Positions 19,383 through 28,577 of a stretch of DNA of 64,000 nt are shown in pieces. The notes below the pieces were generated by a model, which was not told where the DNA came from, did no database searches, and was given only the letters and a program-made list of their open reading frames with translations. Source of the stretch: Pelomonas sp051857475. Lineage in GTDB: Bacteria; Pseudomonadota; Gammaproteobacteria; Burkholderiales; Burkholderiaceae_C. Made by a program: the position numbers and the translations under genes. The stretch spans positions 248,001-312,000 of the forward strand of contig NZ_JBPZGZ010000003.1 in NCBI RefSeq assembly GCF_051857475.1, read 5' to 3'. How positions within the stretch are numbered: position 1 is the stretch's first letter; each line of letters opens with the position of its first letter.

Positions 19383-19420
19383 GGGAGGAAGTGTCGTTTC
19401 GTGGTGAAAAGTGTCGGAAA
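19381..19420 (+). promoter_or_regulatory. Probable MraZ operator: four 10-bp direct repeats
   Basis: Units starting at 19381, 19391, 19401 and 19411 begin GTGGG, GTGTC, GTGGT and GTGTC, an exact 10-bp period. E. coli MraZ is known to bind TGGGN repeats with the same 10-bp period near its own promoter. The fourth unit contains the GTG start codon of mraZ, so bound protein would cover the promoter-proximal transcript and the start codon. Confidence 0.6.
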
Positions 19421-19851
19421 TCGTCTTTCAGGGGGCCTCCAGCCTGGCTTTAGATGCCAAGGGACGCCTGAGCGTGCCCAGCCGACACCGTGAGGTCCTG
19501 CAGCTGCTCTGCCAGGGGCGCCTGACCGTCACCAAGCATCCCGACGGCTGCTTGATGCTGTTTCCGCGGCCGACCTGGGAGGGTTTTCGCGACAAGGTCG
19601 CCGCCCTGCCGATGTCGGCGGCCGGCTGGAAGCGTGTTTTTCTCGGTAACGCGATGGACGTCGAGATCGATTCGGCGGCCCGCGTGCTGATCTCGCCCGA
19701 GCTGCGCAAGAGCGCCGGGCTGAAGAACGACGTGATGCTGCTGGGCATGGGCAGCCACTTCGAACTCTGGGATGCCGAGGCCCATGCCGCCCACGAGGCC
19801 GAGACCATGGCCGGCCCGCTGCCCGACGCGCTCAAGGACTTCAGCTTCTGA
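19411..19851 (+). CDS. mraZ: Transcriptional regulator MraZ
   Basis: A 146-residue DNA-binding protein that represses the dcw operon in E. coli by binding repeats near its promoter. It contains two copies of the SpoVT/AbrB-like fold: LDAKGRLSVPSRHR near residues 14-27, and a second half with DSAARVLISPELR near residue 85. The start is GTG 19411; it gives the expected N-terminus and lies inside the proposed operator repeats. It is the first gene of the cluster, and its stop overlaps the rsmH start by one base (TGATG). The length is normal for the family. Confidence 0.95.
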   Translation: MSEIVFQGASSLALDAKGRLSVPSRHREVLQLLCQGRLTVTKHPDGCLMLFPRPTWEGFRDKVAALPMSAAGWKRVFLGNAMDVEIDSAARVLISPELRKSAGLKNDVMLLGMGSHFELWDAEAHAAHEAETMAGPLPDALKDFSF

Positions 19852-20804
19852 TGGCCGGCGAGATGAACGAGAGCGCCGAGTTCCGCCACACCACCGTGCT
19901 GCTGAACGAGGCGGTCGACGGTGTGCTTGCGCGCCCCGAAGGCATCTATGTGGACGGCACTTTCGGCCGCGGCGGTCATTCGCGCCTGCTGCTGAGCAAG
20001 CTGGCACCCGAGGGGCGGCTGATCGGTATCGACCGCGACCCCGAGGCCATTGCCGCGGCCGCCGCCATCACCGACCCGCGCTTCTCCATCGTCCACAGCG
20101 CATTTGCCGACATGGCGGACCGGCTGGCGGAACTGGGTGTGCATCAGGTGGATGGTGTGCTGCTGGACCTGGGTGTGTCCAGCCCTCAGATCGACAACCC
20201 CGAGCGCGGCTTCAGTTTTCGCTTCGACGGCCCGCTGGACATGCGCATGGACACGACGCGCGGCGAGAGCGCCGCGGGCTTCCTGGCCAGCGCCGACGAG
20301 CGCGAGATTGCACGGGTGATTCGAGACTATGGCGAAGAACGGTTTGCTGGCCAGATTGCAAAGGCGGTTGTTGCTCGCCGAGAAGCCGGCGCGCCGCTCA
20401 CGCGCACCGACGAACTGCGCGAACTCGTGGCTCGCACGGTCAAGACCCGCGAACCCGGCCAGGACCCGGCGACCCGCACCTTTCAAGCCCTTCGGATTCA
20501 TGTCAATGGCGAGCTTGAAGAGCTTGAGCAAGGGCTGAAATCCGCGCTGCGCCTGCTGGCGCCGGGGGGCCGGCTGTCCGTCATCAGCTTTCACTCGCTG
20601 GAAGACCGCCGCGTCAAGACCTTCATTGCCGGGTACAGCAAGACGGTTTTCGACCGCCGTGCGCCCTTTGCCGAGCCGGCGCCGCTGATCCTGAACGCGC
20701 TGGGTCGCATCAAGCCCAGCGCCGAAGAGGTGGCGGCCAACCCGCGCTCGCGCTCCGCCGTGCTGCGGGTGGCCGAGCGCACCGCAGCGCCCCTGCGGGA
20801 CTAG
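19851..20804 (+). CDS. rsmH: 16S rRNA (cytosine1402-N4)-methyltransferase
   Basis: A cytoplasmic SAM-dependent enzyme, formerly MraW, that methylates C1402 in the ribosomal P site. The 317 residues show the expected HTTVLLNEAVDG N-terminus, the SAM-binding GTFGRGGHSRLLL near residue 42, LLDLGVSSPQID near 105 and the C-terminal SFHSLEDRRVK. ATG 19851 overlaps the mraZ stop; a second ATG four codons later would also fit. The gene is the second member of the dcw operon and ends four bases before ftsL. Confidence 0.96.
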   Translation: MAGEMNESAEFRHTTVLLNEAVDGVLARPEGIYVDGTFGRGGHSRLLLSKLAPEGRLIGIDRDPEAIAAAAAITDPRFSIVHSAFADMADRLAELGVHQVDGVLLDLGVSSPQIDNPERGFSFRFDGPLDMRMDTTRGESAAGFLASADEREIARVIRDYGEERFAGQIAKAVVARREAGAPLTRTDELRELVARTVKTREPGQDPATRTFQALRIHVNGELEELEQGLKSALRLLAPGGRLSVISFHSLEDRRVKTFIAGYSKTVFDRRAPFAEPAPLILNALGRIKPSAEEVAANPRSRSAVLRVAERTAAPLRD

Positions 20805-20808
20805 GCGC

Positions 20809-21072
20809 ATGGCCAAGCTCAACCTCATCCTCATCCTGGCCGTGTTGGCCAGCGGCGTCGTCCTCGTGCACAGCGCCTATGAGTCGCGTCGCCTGTTCGC
20901 CGAGCGCGACAAGGCCAAGGCCGAGGGCCAGCGCCTGGCCGCCGACGCCGAGCGCCTGGCCGCCGAGCGCCATGCGCAGGCGACCAATCTGCGCGTCGAG
21001 CAGGTGGCCCGCGAGCGCCTGGGCATGCGCGTCATCAGCCCGGCCGTCGTCGCCTCGGGGGTGACGCCTTGA
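20809..21072 (+). CDS. ftsL: Cell division protein FtsL
   Basis: A small bitopic division protein of 87 residues. It has one transmembrane helix (about 5-22) after a two-residue cytoplasmic tail, then a periplasmic coiled coil rich in Ala, Glu and Arg with leucine-like spacing (about 25-75). FtsL forms a complex with FtsQ and FtsB and helps activate the FtsWI synthase. Position between rsmH and ftsI, size and topology identify it, since sequence conservation in this family is low. The stop overlaps the TTG start of ftsI. The ftsB gene is not in this window. Confidence 0.9.
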   Translation: MAKLNLILILAVLASGVVLVHSAYESRRLFAERDKAKAEGQRLAADAERLAAERHAQATNLRVEQVARERLGMRVISPAVVASGVTP

Positions 21073-22856
21073 GCAAATCCAACAAGGCCAACAAGGCCAA
21101 CCAGTCCGGCGCCCGCGCGGTCAGCTACTCGACCAGCCCGCTGCTGGCGTCCAAGACGCCGCCGTGGCGCTCGCGCTTCCTGGTCGCTCTGGTCGGCCTG
21201 GCGTTTCTCGGCCTGCTGGCCCGTGCCGTCTATGTGCAGGTGCTGAACACCGACTTCTTCCAGAAGCAGGGCGAGGCCCGCTACGCCCACACGCTGGAGT
21301 TGCCGGCCAGCCGCGGCCGCATCAATGACCGCACGGGCCAGGTGCTGGCCGCCAGCGTCGCCGTGCCGTCGATCTGGGCCATCCCCAAGGAAGTCGACGC
21401 TGACGCCGACAAGCGCCGCGAGCTGGCCAAGGCCCTGGGCCTGTCCAACAAGGAGCTGGACGCCAAGCTCAACCCCGAGGCTCGTTTTGTCTGGCTGAAG
21501 CGCCTGGCTGATGACGAGGCCGCGGCCAAGGTGAAGGCCCTCGGCCTGAAGGGCGTGTTCCAGGACCGCGAGTACCGCCGCAAATACCCCGAGGGCGAGG
21601 CCGCGGCCCATGTGGTCGGCTTCACCAATGTCGAGGACCGGGGCCAGGAGGGCATCGAGCTGGCCTTCCAGAAGGAGTTGCAGGGTCGTGACGGCTCGCG
21701 CTCCGTCGTGCGCGACCGCCTCGGGCGCGTTGTCGAGGACATCGGCGAGATCGTGCCGGCCGCCAACGGCCACGACATCGACCTGTCGGTCGACTCCAAG
21801 GTGCAGTTCTTCGCCTACCAGCGCGTGCGTGATGCCGTGGTCGAGAACAAGGCCAAGGCCGGCTCCGTCGTCGTGCTGGACGCCCTGACCGGCGAGGTGC
21901 TGGCCCTGGCCAACTACCCGAGCTACGACCCCAGCAACCGCCAGAACCTCAATGGCGAGCAGCTGCGCAACCGCGCCCTGACCGACGTCTTCGAGCCGGG
22001 CTCGACGATGAAGCCCTTCATCGCCGGCCTGTCCATGGAAACCGGCCGCACGACGCCCGACAGCCTGGTGGACACCGGCAACGGCAAATACGCCTTCCAG
22101 GGCGCCGTCATCAGCGACACCAAGCCGCATGGCGTGATCCCGGTGCGCGAAGTCATCAAGTTCTCCAGCAACATCGGCGCCACCAAGCTCGCCATGCAGA
22201 TGCAACCGCGCGAGATGCACGAGATGTTCACGGCCATCGGCCTGGGCCAGCGGCCACAGATCAGCTTCCCTGGCGCCATCAGCGGCAAGCTGAGGCCCTA
22301 CAAGACCTGGCGGCCCATCGAGCAGGCCACCATGAGCTATGGCTACGGCCTGTCGGCCTCGCTGTTCCAGCTGGCGCGTGCCTACACGGTGTTTGCGCGC
22401 GACGGCGAGATCGTCCCGGTCAGCATGCTGCGCCAGCCGCATGACCACGCGGTGCCCGGCATCCGCGTGTTCTCGCCCAAGGTCACCCAGGACCTGCGCC
22501 TGATGCTGCAGGCCGCTGCCGGCCCCGGCGGCACGGCACCCGAGGCCCAGGTGCCCGGCTACAGCGTCGGCGGCAAGAGCGGCACGGCCCACAAGCAGGA
22601 AGGCCGCGGCTATGCCAGCCACAAATACCGCTCCTGGTTCGTCGGCATCGCGCCCATCACCAACCCGCGCATCGTCGTCGCCGTCATGGTCGACGAGCCG
22701 ACCGCCGGCGTGTACTACGGCGGCAAGGTTGCCGGCCCGGTGTTCAGTCAGGTCACGGCCCAGACGCTGCGCCTGCTGGGCGTGCAGCCCGACCTGGACG
22801 TGAAGAGCCAGATCGTCGCCAACCAAAAAGCCGTGGCCACGGAAGAAAGCTTCTGA
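21069..22856 (+). CDS. ftsI: Peptidoglycan D,D-transpeptidase FtsI (PBP3)
   Basis: The septal class B penicillin-binding protein that cross-links peptidoglycan at the division site. The 595 residues comprise a cytoplasmic basic tail, one membrane helix (about 38-58), a pedestal domain (about 70-250) and the transpeptidase domain. Catalytic motifs are S312-T-M-K315, S366-S-N368 and K503-SGT. The start is TTG 21069, which forms a TTGA overlap with the ftsL stop and follows a GGGGGTGA stretch. Its partner FtsW is encoded downstream in the same operon. Confidence 0.96.
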   Translation: MSKSNKANKANQSGARAVSYSTSPLLASKTPPWRSRFLVALVGLAFLGLLARAVYVQVLNTDFFQKQGEARYAHTLELPASRGRINDRTGQVLAASVAVPSIWAIPKEVDADADKRRELAKALGLSNKELDAKLNPEARFVWLKRLADDEAAAKVKALGLKGVFQDREYRRKYPEGEAAAHVVGFTNVEDRGQEGIELAFQKELQGRDGSRSVVRDRLGRVVEDIGEIVPAANGHDIDLSVDSKVQFFAYQRVRDAVVENKAKAGSVVVLDALTGEVLALANYPSYDPSNRQNLNGEQLRNRALTDVFEPGSTMKPFIAGLSMETGRTTPDSLVDTGNGKYAFQGAVISDTKPHGVIPVREVIKFSSNIGATKLAMQMQPREMHEMFTAIGLGQRPQISFPGAISGKLRPYKTWRPIEQATMSYGYGLSASLFQLARAYTVFARDGEIVPVSMLRQPHDHAVPGIRVFSPKVTQDLRLMLQAAAGPGGTAPEAQVPGYSVGGKSGTAHKQEGRGYASHKYRSWFVGIAPITNPRIVVAVMVDEPTAGVYYGGKVAGPVFSQVTAQTLRLLGVQPDLDVKSQIVANQKAVATEESF

Positions 22857-24334
22857 TGCTGACCCGCCTCAAATCCCCCGACGCTGCGGCCCGCTGGCTG
22901 TCCGAATGGTGCACCGGCACGCTGCGCACCGACAGCCGCCAGGTCCGCCCCGGCGATGCCTTCATCGCCTGGCCCGGCTATGCGCGCGACGGCCGCGAGT
23001 TCGTCGCCGCGGCGCTGGAGGCCGGTGCCTCGACCTGTCTGGTCGAGGAGGCCGATGTCGAGCGCTTCGGCTTCGTCGATGCACGCGTGGCCTCGCTGCC
23101 CGGGCTCAAGGCCCGCACCGGCGAGATCGCCGCCACCTTCTTCGGCAAGCCCACCGACACCTTGGACGTCATCGCCGTCACCGGCACCAATGGCAAGACC
23201 TCGTCGGCCTGGTGGATCGCCCAGGCCTCGGCCCAGCTCGGCAAGCGCTGCGGCGTCGTCGGCACGCTGGGCATCGGCGAGCCGCCCAAGCTCGACTACA
23301 ACGGCCTGACCACGCCCGACCCCGTGCTGCTGCAGGCGGCCTTCGCCCGCATGCGCGACGACGCCTTCTCGGCCTGTGCCATCGAGGCCAGCAGCATCGG
23401 CATCGTCGAAGGCCGCCTGGCCGGCAGCGCGGTGCGCGTCGCGGTGTTCACCAATTTCACCCAGGACCACCTCGACTACCACCGCACCATGGACGCCTAC
23501 TGGGCGGCCAAGCGGGCGCTGTTCAGCTTCCCCGGCCTGCGCGCGGCCGTCGTCAATCTCGACGACCCCAAGGGCGCCGAACTGGCTGCCGAACTGAGCG
23601 CACTGGATGTATGGACCACCGGCGTCGAGCGCACTGATATGCCGATGAAGGCCCGCCTGTCGGCCCGCGGCCTGCACTACACCGGCGAGGGCTTGGCCTT
23701 CATGCTGCACGAGGGCGCTGAAGGCGTCGAGGTGCAGACCGGCCTGATCGGCGACTACAACGCCGCCAACCTGCTCGGCGTGGCCGGCGCCCTGCGCGCC
23801 CAGGGCCATGCGCTGGCCGACGTGGCCCGCGTGCTGGGCCGCGTGACGCCGGTGCCGGGTCGTATGCAGCGCGTTGGCAATGGCCGCGAACTGCCGCAGG
23901 TCGTCGTCGACTACGCCCACACGCCGGATGCCTTGGACAAGGCGCTGTCCGCCCTGCAGGGCCTGGCCCAGGCGCGCGGCGGCGAGCTGGTCTGCGTGTT
24001 CGGCTGCGGCGGCGACCGCGATGCGACCAAGCGCCCGCAGATGGGAGCCATCGCGGCCCGCCTGTCCGGCCGCGTCGTCATCACGACCGACAACCCGCGC
24101 ACCGAGGCGCCCGCCAAGATCCTGGCTGACATCGCCGTGGCCGCGCCCGACGCCCTCGTCATCGAGGCCCGCGAGGAAGCCATCCGTGCCGCGGTCATCA
24201 ATGCCGGCCCGCGAGACATCGTGCTCGTCGCCGGCAAGGGCCATGAGGACTACCAGGAAGTGAACGGCGTGCGGCGGCCCTTTTCCGACGTCGGCGAGGC
24301 GCGCGCGGCGCTGCTCGAAAGGGCGGGTCTGTGA
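22856..24334 (+). CDS. murE: UDP-MurNAc-L-Ala-D-Glu:meso-diaminopimelate ligase
   Basis: This cytoplasmic ligase adds the third residue of the stem peptide with ATP. The 492 residues show the P-loop TGTNGKTS (109-116), a catalytic lysine region and the DNPR motif (D412-R415). DNPR is typical of enzymes selecting meso-diaminopimelate rather than lysine, so the cell wall is predicted to be of the Gram-negative A1-gamma type. ATG 22856 overlaps the ftsI stop by one base, and the 3' end overlaps the GTG start of murF by four bases. Confidence 0.96.
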   Translation: MLTRLKSPDAAARWLSEWCTGTLRTDSRQVRPGDAFIAWPGYARDGREFVAAALEAGASTCLVEEADVERFGFVDARVASLPGLKARTGEIAATFFGKPTDTLDVIAVTGTNGKTSSAWWIAQASAQLGKRCGVVGTLGIGEPPKLDYNGLTTPDPVLLQAAFARMRDDAFSACAIEASSIGIVEGRLAGSAVRVAVFTNFTQDHLDYHRTMDAYWAAKRALFSFPGLRAAVVNLDDPKGAELAAELSALDVWTTGVERTDMPMKARLSARGLHYTGEGLAFMLHEGAEGVEVQTGLIGDYNAANLLGVAGALRAQGHALADVARVLGRVTPVPGRMQRVGNGRELPQVVVDYAHTPDALDKALSALQGLAQARGGELVCVFGCGGDRDATKRPQMGAIAARLSGRVVITTDNPRTEAPAKILADIAVAAPDALVIEAREEAIRAAVINAGPRDIVLVAGKGHEDYQEVNGVRRPFSDVGEARAALLERAGL

Positions 24335-25710
24335 ACTTCCTGACCCTGGCCGAGACTCAAGCCCTGTTGCCCGGCTCGACGCTGGTCGGCGACGGCGCGA
24401 CCGGCTTCGCCCGCGTGCACAGCGATACGCGCACCCTGCAGCCCGGCGACTTTTTCGTCGCGCTGCGCGGCGAGCGCTTCGACGCCAACGACTTCCTGGC
24501 CCAGGCCAAGGCCTCGGGCGCGGTCGCCGCATTGGCCGAGCGTGGTCTCGCCGAGGCCGGCCTGCCCGGCCTGCTGGTGCCGGACGCCAAGGCGGCTCTC
24601 GGCCAGCTCGCCGCCGCTTGGCGCCGCCAGCAGCAACTGCCCGTCATCGCCGTCACCGGCAGCAACGGCAAGACGACGACGACCCAGATGATCGCCAGCA
24701 TCCTGCGCGCCTGGGTCGGTGATGCGGCCCTGGCCACGCAGGGCAACTACAACAACGACATCGGCGTGCCGCTGACGCTGCTGCGCCTGCGCCATGACGA
24801 CGAGGTCAGCCACCGCGCCGCCGTCGTCGAACTGGGCATGAACCACCCCGGTGAGATCGCGCCGCTGGCGACGATGACGCAGCCGACGGTGGCCCTGGTC
24901 AACAACGCCCAGCGTGAGCACCAGGAATTCATGGCGACGGTCGAGGCCGTGGCCCGCGAGAACGGCGCCGTCATCGAGGCCCTGTCAGGCAGCGGCTGCG
25001 CCGTCTTCCCGGCCGAAGACGCCTGTGCGCCGATCTGGCTGGAGCTGGCCGGCTCCCGCCCGCATCTGAGCTTCGCCCTGCGCGGCGAGGCCGACGTGAC
25101 GGGCGACGCTGCCTGGATGGGCACGCACTGGGCGCTGGAGCTGCACATGCCCGCCGGCACGGCACCCGTCGCCCTGCACATGGCCGGCGAGCACAACGTG
25201 CGCAATGCGCTGGCCGCCGCTGCTTGTGCACTGGCCGCCGGTGCGCCGCTGGCCTCGATTGCTCAGGGCCTGGAAGCCTTCCGTGCCGTCAAGGGCCGTT
25301 CCGAGCTCAAGCTCGATGCGCGTGGCCGCACCCTGGTCGACGACAGCTACAACGCCAACCCCGACAGCGTGCGCGCCGCCATCGACGTGCTGGCCGGCAT
25401 GCCGGGCGAAAGCTGGCTCATCCTGGGCGACATGGGCGAGGTGGGCAACGAAGGCCCGGCCTTCCACCGCGAGGTCGGCGCCTATGCGGCCGAGCGCGGC
25501 ATTACCCACTTCTGGACGGCCGGCAGCGCCGCTCGCGACGCGGCCACGGCCTATGGCCCGAATGCCCGCGCCTTTGACACCACGGCCGCGTTGATCGCGG
25601 CCCTGAACGAACAACCCGACGCGGCCCAGACCCTGGTCAAGGGCTCGCGTTTCATGAAGATGGAACAAGTGGTCGCTGCACTGCAATCAGGAGGCTCCCA
25701 TGCTGCTTAG
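24331..25710 (+). CDS. murF: UDP-MurNAc-tripeptide:D-Ala-D-Ala ligase
   Basis: The last cytoplasmic stem-peptide ligase, which adds D-Ala-D-Ala made by Ddl, a product of the same operon. The 459 residues show the Mur ligase P-loop TGSNGKTTT near residue 110, NNDIGVPLTLL soon after, and a central-domain ELGMNHPGEI motif. The start is GTG 24331, in a GTGA overlap with the murE stop. The last 11 bases overlap mraY, so the ribosome-binding site of mraY (AGGAGG near 25690) lies inside this gene. Confidence 0.96.
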   Translation: MNFLTLAETQALLPGSTLVGDGATGFARVHSDTRTLQPGDFFVALRGERFDANDFLAQAKASGAVAALAERGLAEAGLPGLLVPDAKAALGQLAAAWRRQQQLPVIAVTGSNGKTTTTQMIASILRAWVGDAALATQGNYNNDIGVPLTLLRLRHDDEVSHRAAVVELGMNHPGEIAPLATMTQPTVALVNNAQREHQEFMATVEAVARENGAVIEALSGSGCAVFPAEDACAPIWLELAGSRPHLSFALRGEADVTGDAAWMGTHWALELHMPAGTAPVALHMAGEHNVRNALAAAACALAAGAPLASIAQGLEAFRAVKGRSELKLDARGRTLVDDSYNANPDSVRAAIDVLAGMPGESWLILGDMGEVGNEGPAFHREVGAYAAERGITHFWTAGSAARDAATAYGPNARAFDTTAALIAALNEQPDAAQTLVKGSRFMKMEQVVAALQSGGSHAA

Positions 25711-26878
25711 CCTCGCCCAGTGGCTGCAGGGCCTCTACCCCGACCTCGGCTTCCTGCGCCTCTTCAACTACATCACCTTCCGCGCCGTGATGGCCGCCAT
25801 GACGGCCCTGCTGATCGGCCTGGCCTTCGGCCCCTGGGTCATCCGCAGCCTGACGGCGATGAAGATCGGCCAGCCCGTGCGTGCCTACGGCGTGCAGGCC
25901 CACCTGGCCAAAAGCGGCACGCCGACCATGGGCGGCGTCCTCGTCCTCATCGGCATCGGCGTGTCGACGCTGCTGTGGTTCGACTGGAGCAACCGCTTCG
26001 TCTGGGTCGTCATGCTGGTCACCATGGGCTTTGGCGCCGTGGGCTGGGTGGACGACTGGCGCAAGGTGGTCGACAAGAACCCCGAGGGCATGCGCAGCCG
26101 CGAAAAGTTCTTCTGGCAGTCGCTGATCGGCCTGTTCGCTGCGCTGTATCTCGCGTTCAGCGTGTCCGAAACCAGCTTCCTGGGTGTCGTGCAGCTGTTC
26201 TTCCGCTGGGTGTCCAGCGGCTTCTCGACCGAGCTGCCGCCCAAGGCCGACCTGCTGATCCCCTTCTTCAAGACCATCAGCATGCCGCTGGGCGTCTGGG
26301 GCTTCGTGGGCCTGTCCTATTTCGTCATCGTCGGCACCAGCAACGCGGTCAACTTCACCGACGGCCTGGACGGCCTGGCCATCATGCCCGTCGTCATGGT
26401 CGGCTCGGCCCTGGGCCTGTTTGCCTACCTGACCGGCTCGTCGGTGTTCTCCAAATACCTGCTGCTGCCCTATATCCCCGGCGCCGGCGAGCTGCTGATC
26501 TTCTGCGCCGCCATGGCCGGCGCGGGCCTGGCCTTCCTGTGGTTCAACGCCCACCCGGCCCAGGTGTTCATGGGCGACGTCGGCGCGCTGGCCCTGGGTG
26601 GCGGCCTGGGCACCCTGGCCGTCATCACGCGCCAGGAGATCCTGCTCGGCATCATGGGCGGCATCTTCGTGGCCGAGGTGCTCTCCGTGATGATCCAGGT
26701 CAGCTGGTTCAAGTTCACGAAGAAGAAGTTCGGCGAGGGGCGGCGCATCTTCCGCATGGCGCCCCTGCACCACCACTTCGAGAAGGGTGGCTGGAAGGAG
26801 ACGCAGGTCGTCATCCGCTTCTGGATCATCACCATGCTGCTGTGCCTCGTCGGCCTGGCCAGCCTGAAGCTGCGGTAA
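25700..26878 (+). CDS. mraY: Phospho-N-acetylmuramoyl-pentapeptide transferase
   Basis: A polytopic inner-membrane enzyme that transfers phospho-MurNAc-pentapeptide to undecaprenyl phosphate, making lipid I. The 392 residues are longer than the 360 of E. coli. Ten membrane helices can be traced. Active-site motifs include the acidic VDDWRK (near residue 118), NFTDGLDGLA (near 216) and the histidine-rich MAPLHHHFEKGGW near residue 354. ATG 25700 is preceded by AGGAGG within murF, which favours coupled translation. The gene ends seven bases before murD. Confidence 0.97.
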   Translation: MLLSLAQWLQGLYPDLGFLRLFNYITFRAVMAAMTALLIGLAFGPWVIRSLTAMKIGQPVRAYGVQAHLAKSGTPTMGGVLVLIGIGVSTLLWFDWSNRFVWVVMLVTMGFGAVGWVDDWRKVVDKNPEGMRSREKFFWQSLIGLFAALYLAFSVSETSFLGVVQLFFRWVSSGFSTELPPKADLLIPFFKTISMPLGVWGFVGLSYFVIVGTSNAVNFTDGLDGLAIMPVVMVGSALGLFAYLTGSSVFSKYLLLPYIPGAGELLIFCAAMAGAGLAFLWFNAHPAQVFMGDVGALALGGGLGTLAVITRQEILLGIMGGIFVAEVLSVMIQVSWFKFTKKKFGEGRRIFRMAPLHHHFEKGGWKETQVVIRFWIITMLLCLVGLASLKLR

Positions 26879-26885
26879 GCCAGTC

Positions 26886-28577
26886 ATGAAGCTCGACCTG
26901 CCGCAACTGCAAGACCAGCGCGCGCTCGTGCTGGGCCTCGGGGACTCCGGTCTCGCGATGGTCCGCTGGTGCGCGCGCTTCGGCGCGCAGGTCACGGTCT
27001 GGGATTCGCGCGAGAAGCCGCCGCAGCTGGAAGCCCTCGGCGAGACGGCCGCCTTCATCACCGGTGAGCTGACGGCCGAGACGGTCAGCGGCTTCAACGC
27101 TGTGCTGAAGAGCCCGGGCCTGTCGCCGCTGGATGCGCGCCTGAAGGCCGTCTACGAACACGGTCCGGCCGTGCGTGGCGAGCTGGATCTGTTCGCCGAT
27201 GCGCTGGCTGCCTTGAAGGTCCAGCATGGCTACGCACCGGCCGTGCTGGCCATCACCGGCACCAATGGCAAGACGACGACGACCTGCATGACGGGCCTGC
27301 TCGCCGAGCGCGCCGGCAAGCGCGTGGCCGTTGCCGGCAATATCGGCCCGACGCTGCTGGACACCCTGACCGAGGCCCTGGCCAAGGAGCCCGATCCGGC
27401 GCCAGTTGAAGAAGAAGCGCCGGCCCAGGTTGCAGCGGAAGCCATCGAGGACGCGCCCGTCGAAGAAGGCGCTGAGCAAGAGGCCGTTGCCGTGTTGCCT
27501 GACGAGGACGCGCCGCTGCCCATCGATCCTCCGCCGCCGCGTGGCCCGGTCTTCGAAACCCTGCCCGAGGTCTGGGTGCTGGAGCTGTCCAGCTTCCAGC
27601 TCGACAACGTCGCTGGCTTCGAGCCGACGGCTGGCGCGGTGCTGAACCTGACCCAGGACCATCTCGACTGGCATGGCGACATGGCCGCCTATGGCAGTGC
27701 CAAGGCGCGCATCTTCGGTCGCGAGTCCGTCATCGTCTCCAACCGTGACGACGCCGAGGTCGAGGGCCTGGTGCCGCAGCCGGTCTTCGTCAAGGGCACG
27801 CGCGGCAAGCCCGGCCGCACCGTGTCGCGCCGTGTCGTGCGCTTCGGCCTCAATCCACCGAAGGCGCCGGGTGACTTCGGCTTGACGGAAGAGGGCGGCC
27901 TGGCCTGGCTGGTGCGCGCCCGCGAGCTGGACCCGACGATCAAGAAGCGCAAGGGCGACGATGAGGAGCCGCTGATCATCCAGCGCCTGATGCCTGCCGA
28001 CGCGCTGCGCGTGCGCGGGCGCCACAACGCCGCCAATGCACTCGCTGCGTTGGCGCTGGCGACGGCAGCAGGCTGCGAGCTGGCGCCCATGCTGCACGGC
28101 CTGCGCGAGTACCGCGGCGAGCCGCATCGCGTCGAGCCCGTCGGCAGCATTGATGGCGTCGAGTTCTTTGACGACAGCAAGGGCACCAATGTCGGTGCCA
28201 CCGTGGCCGCCATCTCGGGCCTGGGCGCCGACCGCGCGCCGGCCAAGCTGGTGCTGATCCTGGGCGGCGACGGCAAGGGCCAGGACTTCGCGCCGCTGGC
28301 CGAAGGTGTCGCCCGCCATGCGCGCGCTGTCGCCCTGATCGGCCGCGACGCGCCGCAGATCGAGGCGGCCCTCGTGAACACCGGTGTGCCTCTGCAGCGC
28401 CACGACACCCTGGAAGCCGCCACGGCCTGGTGCCTGGAGCAGGCGCAGTCCGGCGACAGCGTGCTGCTGAGCCCGGCCTGCGCCAGCCTGGACATGTTCA
28501 AGAACTACGCCCATCGCGCCGAGGTCTTCGTCGCAAAGGTGCAGCAGCTCGCCGACGACCGTGGGGTGACCTTGTGA
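26886..28577 (+). CDS. murD: UDP-MurNAc-L-Ala:D-Glu ligase (with acidic insertion)
   Basis: The cytoplasmic ligase that adds D-glutamate to UDP-MurNAc-L-Ala. At 563 residues it is about 120 longer than E. coli MurD. The P-loop TGTNGKTTTT starts at residue 124, and WVLELSSFQLD and HNAANALAALA are the expected central and C-terminal signatures. Much of the extra length is a Glu/Ala/Pro-rich stretch at about residues 167-222, inserted in the central ATPase domain. A second, basic insertion lies near residues 335-365 (IKKRKGDDEEP). Catalytic motifs are intact, so activity is expected. The 3' end overlaps the GTG start of ftsW by four bases. Confidence 0.95.
   Translation: MKLDLPQLQDQRALVLGLGDSGLAMVRWCARFGAQVTVWDSREKPPQLEALGETAAFITGELTAETVSGFNAVLKSPGLSPLDARLKAVYEHGPAVRGELDLFADALAALKVQHGYAPAVLAITGTNGKTTTTCMTGLLAERAGKRVAVAGNIGPTLLDTLTEALAKEPDPAPVEEEAPAQVAAEAIEDAPVEEGAEQEAVAVLPDEDAPLPIDPPPPRGPVFETLPEVWVLELSSFQLDNVAGFEPTAGAVLNLTQDHLDWHGDMAAYGSAKARIFGRESVIVSNRDDAEVEGLVPQPVFVKGTRGKPGRTVSRRVVRFGLNPPKAPGDFGLTEEGGLAWLVRARELDPTIKKRKGDDEEPLIIQRLMPADALRVRGRHNAANALAALALATAAGCELAPMLHGLREYRGEPHRVEPVGSIDGVEFFDDSKGTNVGATVAAISGLGADRAPAKLVLILGGDGKGQDFAPLAEGVARHARAVALIGRDAPQIEAALVNTGVPLQRHDTLEAATAWCLEQAQSGDSVLLSPACASLDMFKNYAHRAEVFVAKVQQLADDRGVTL

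Noticed and set aside
20877..22826. A 649-codon open frame on the minus strand
   Set aside because: Antisense to ftsI and ftsL, which have complete catalytic and topological signatures; composition is typical of a shadow frame.
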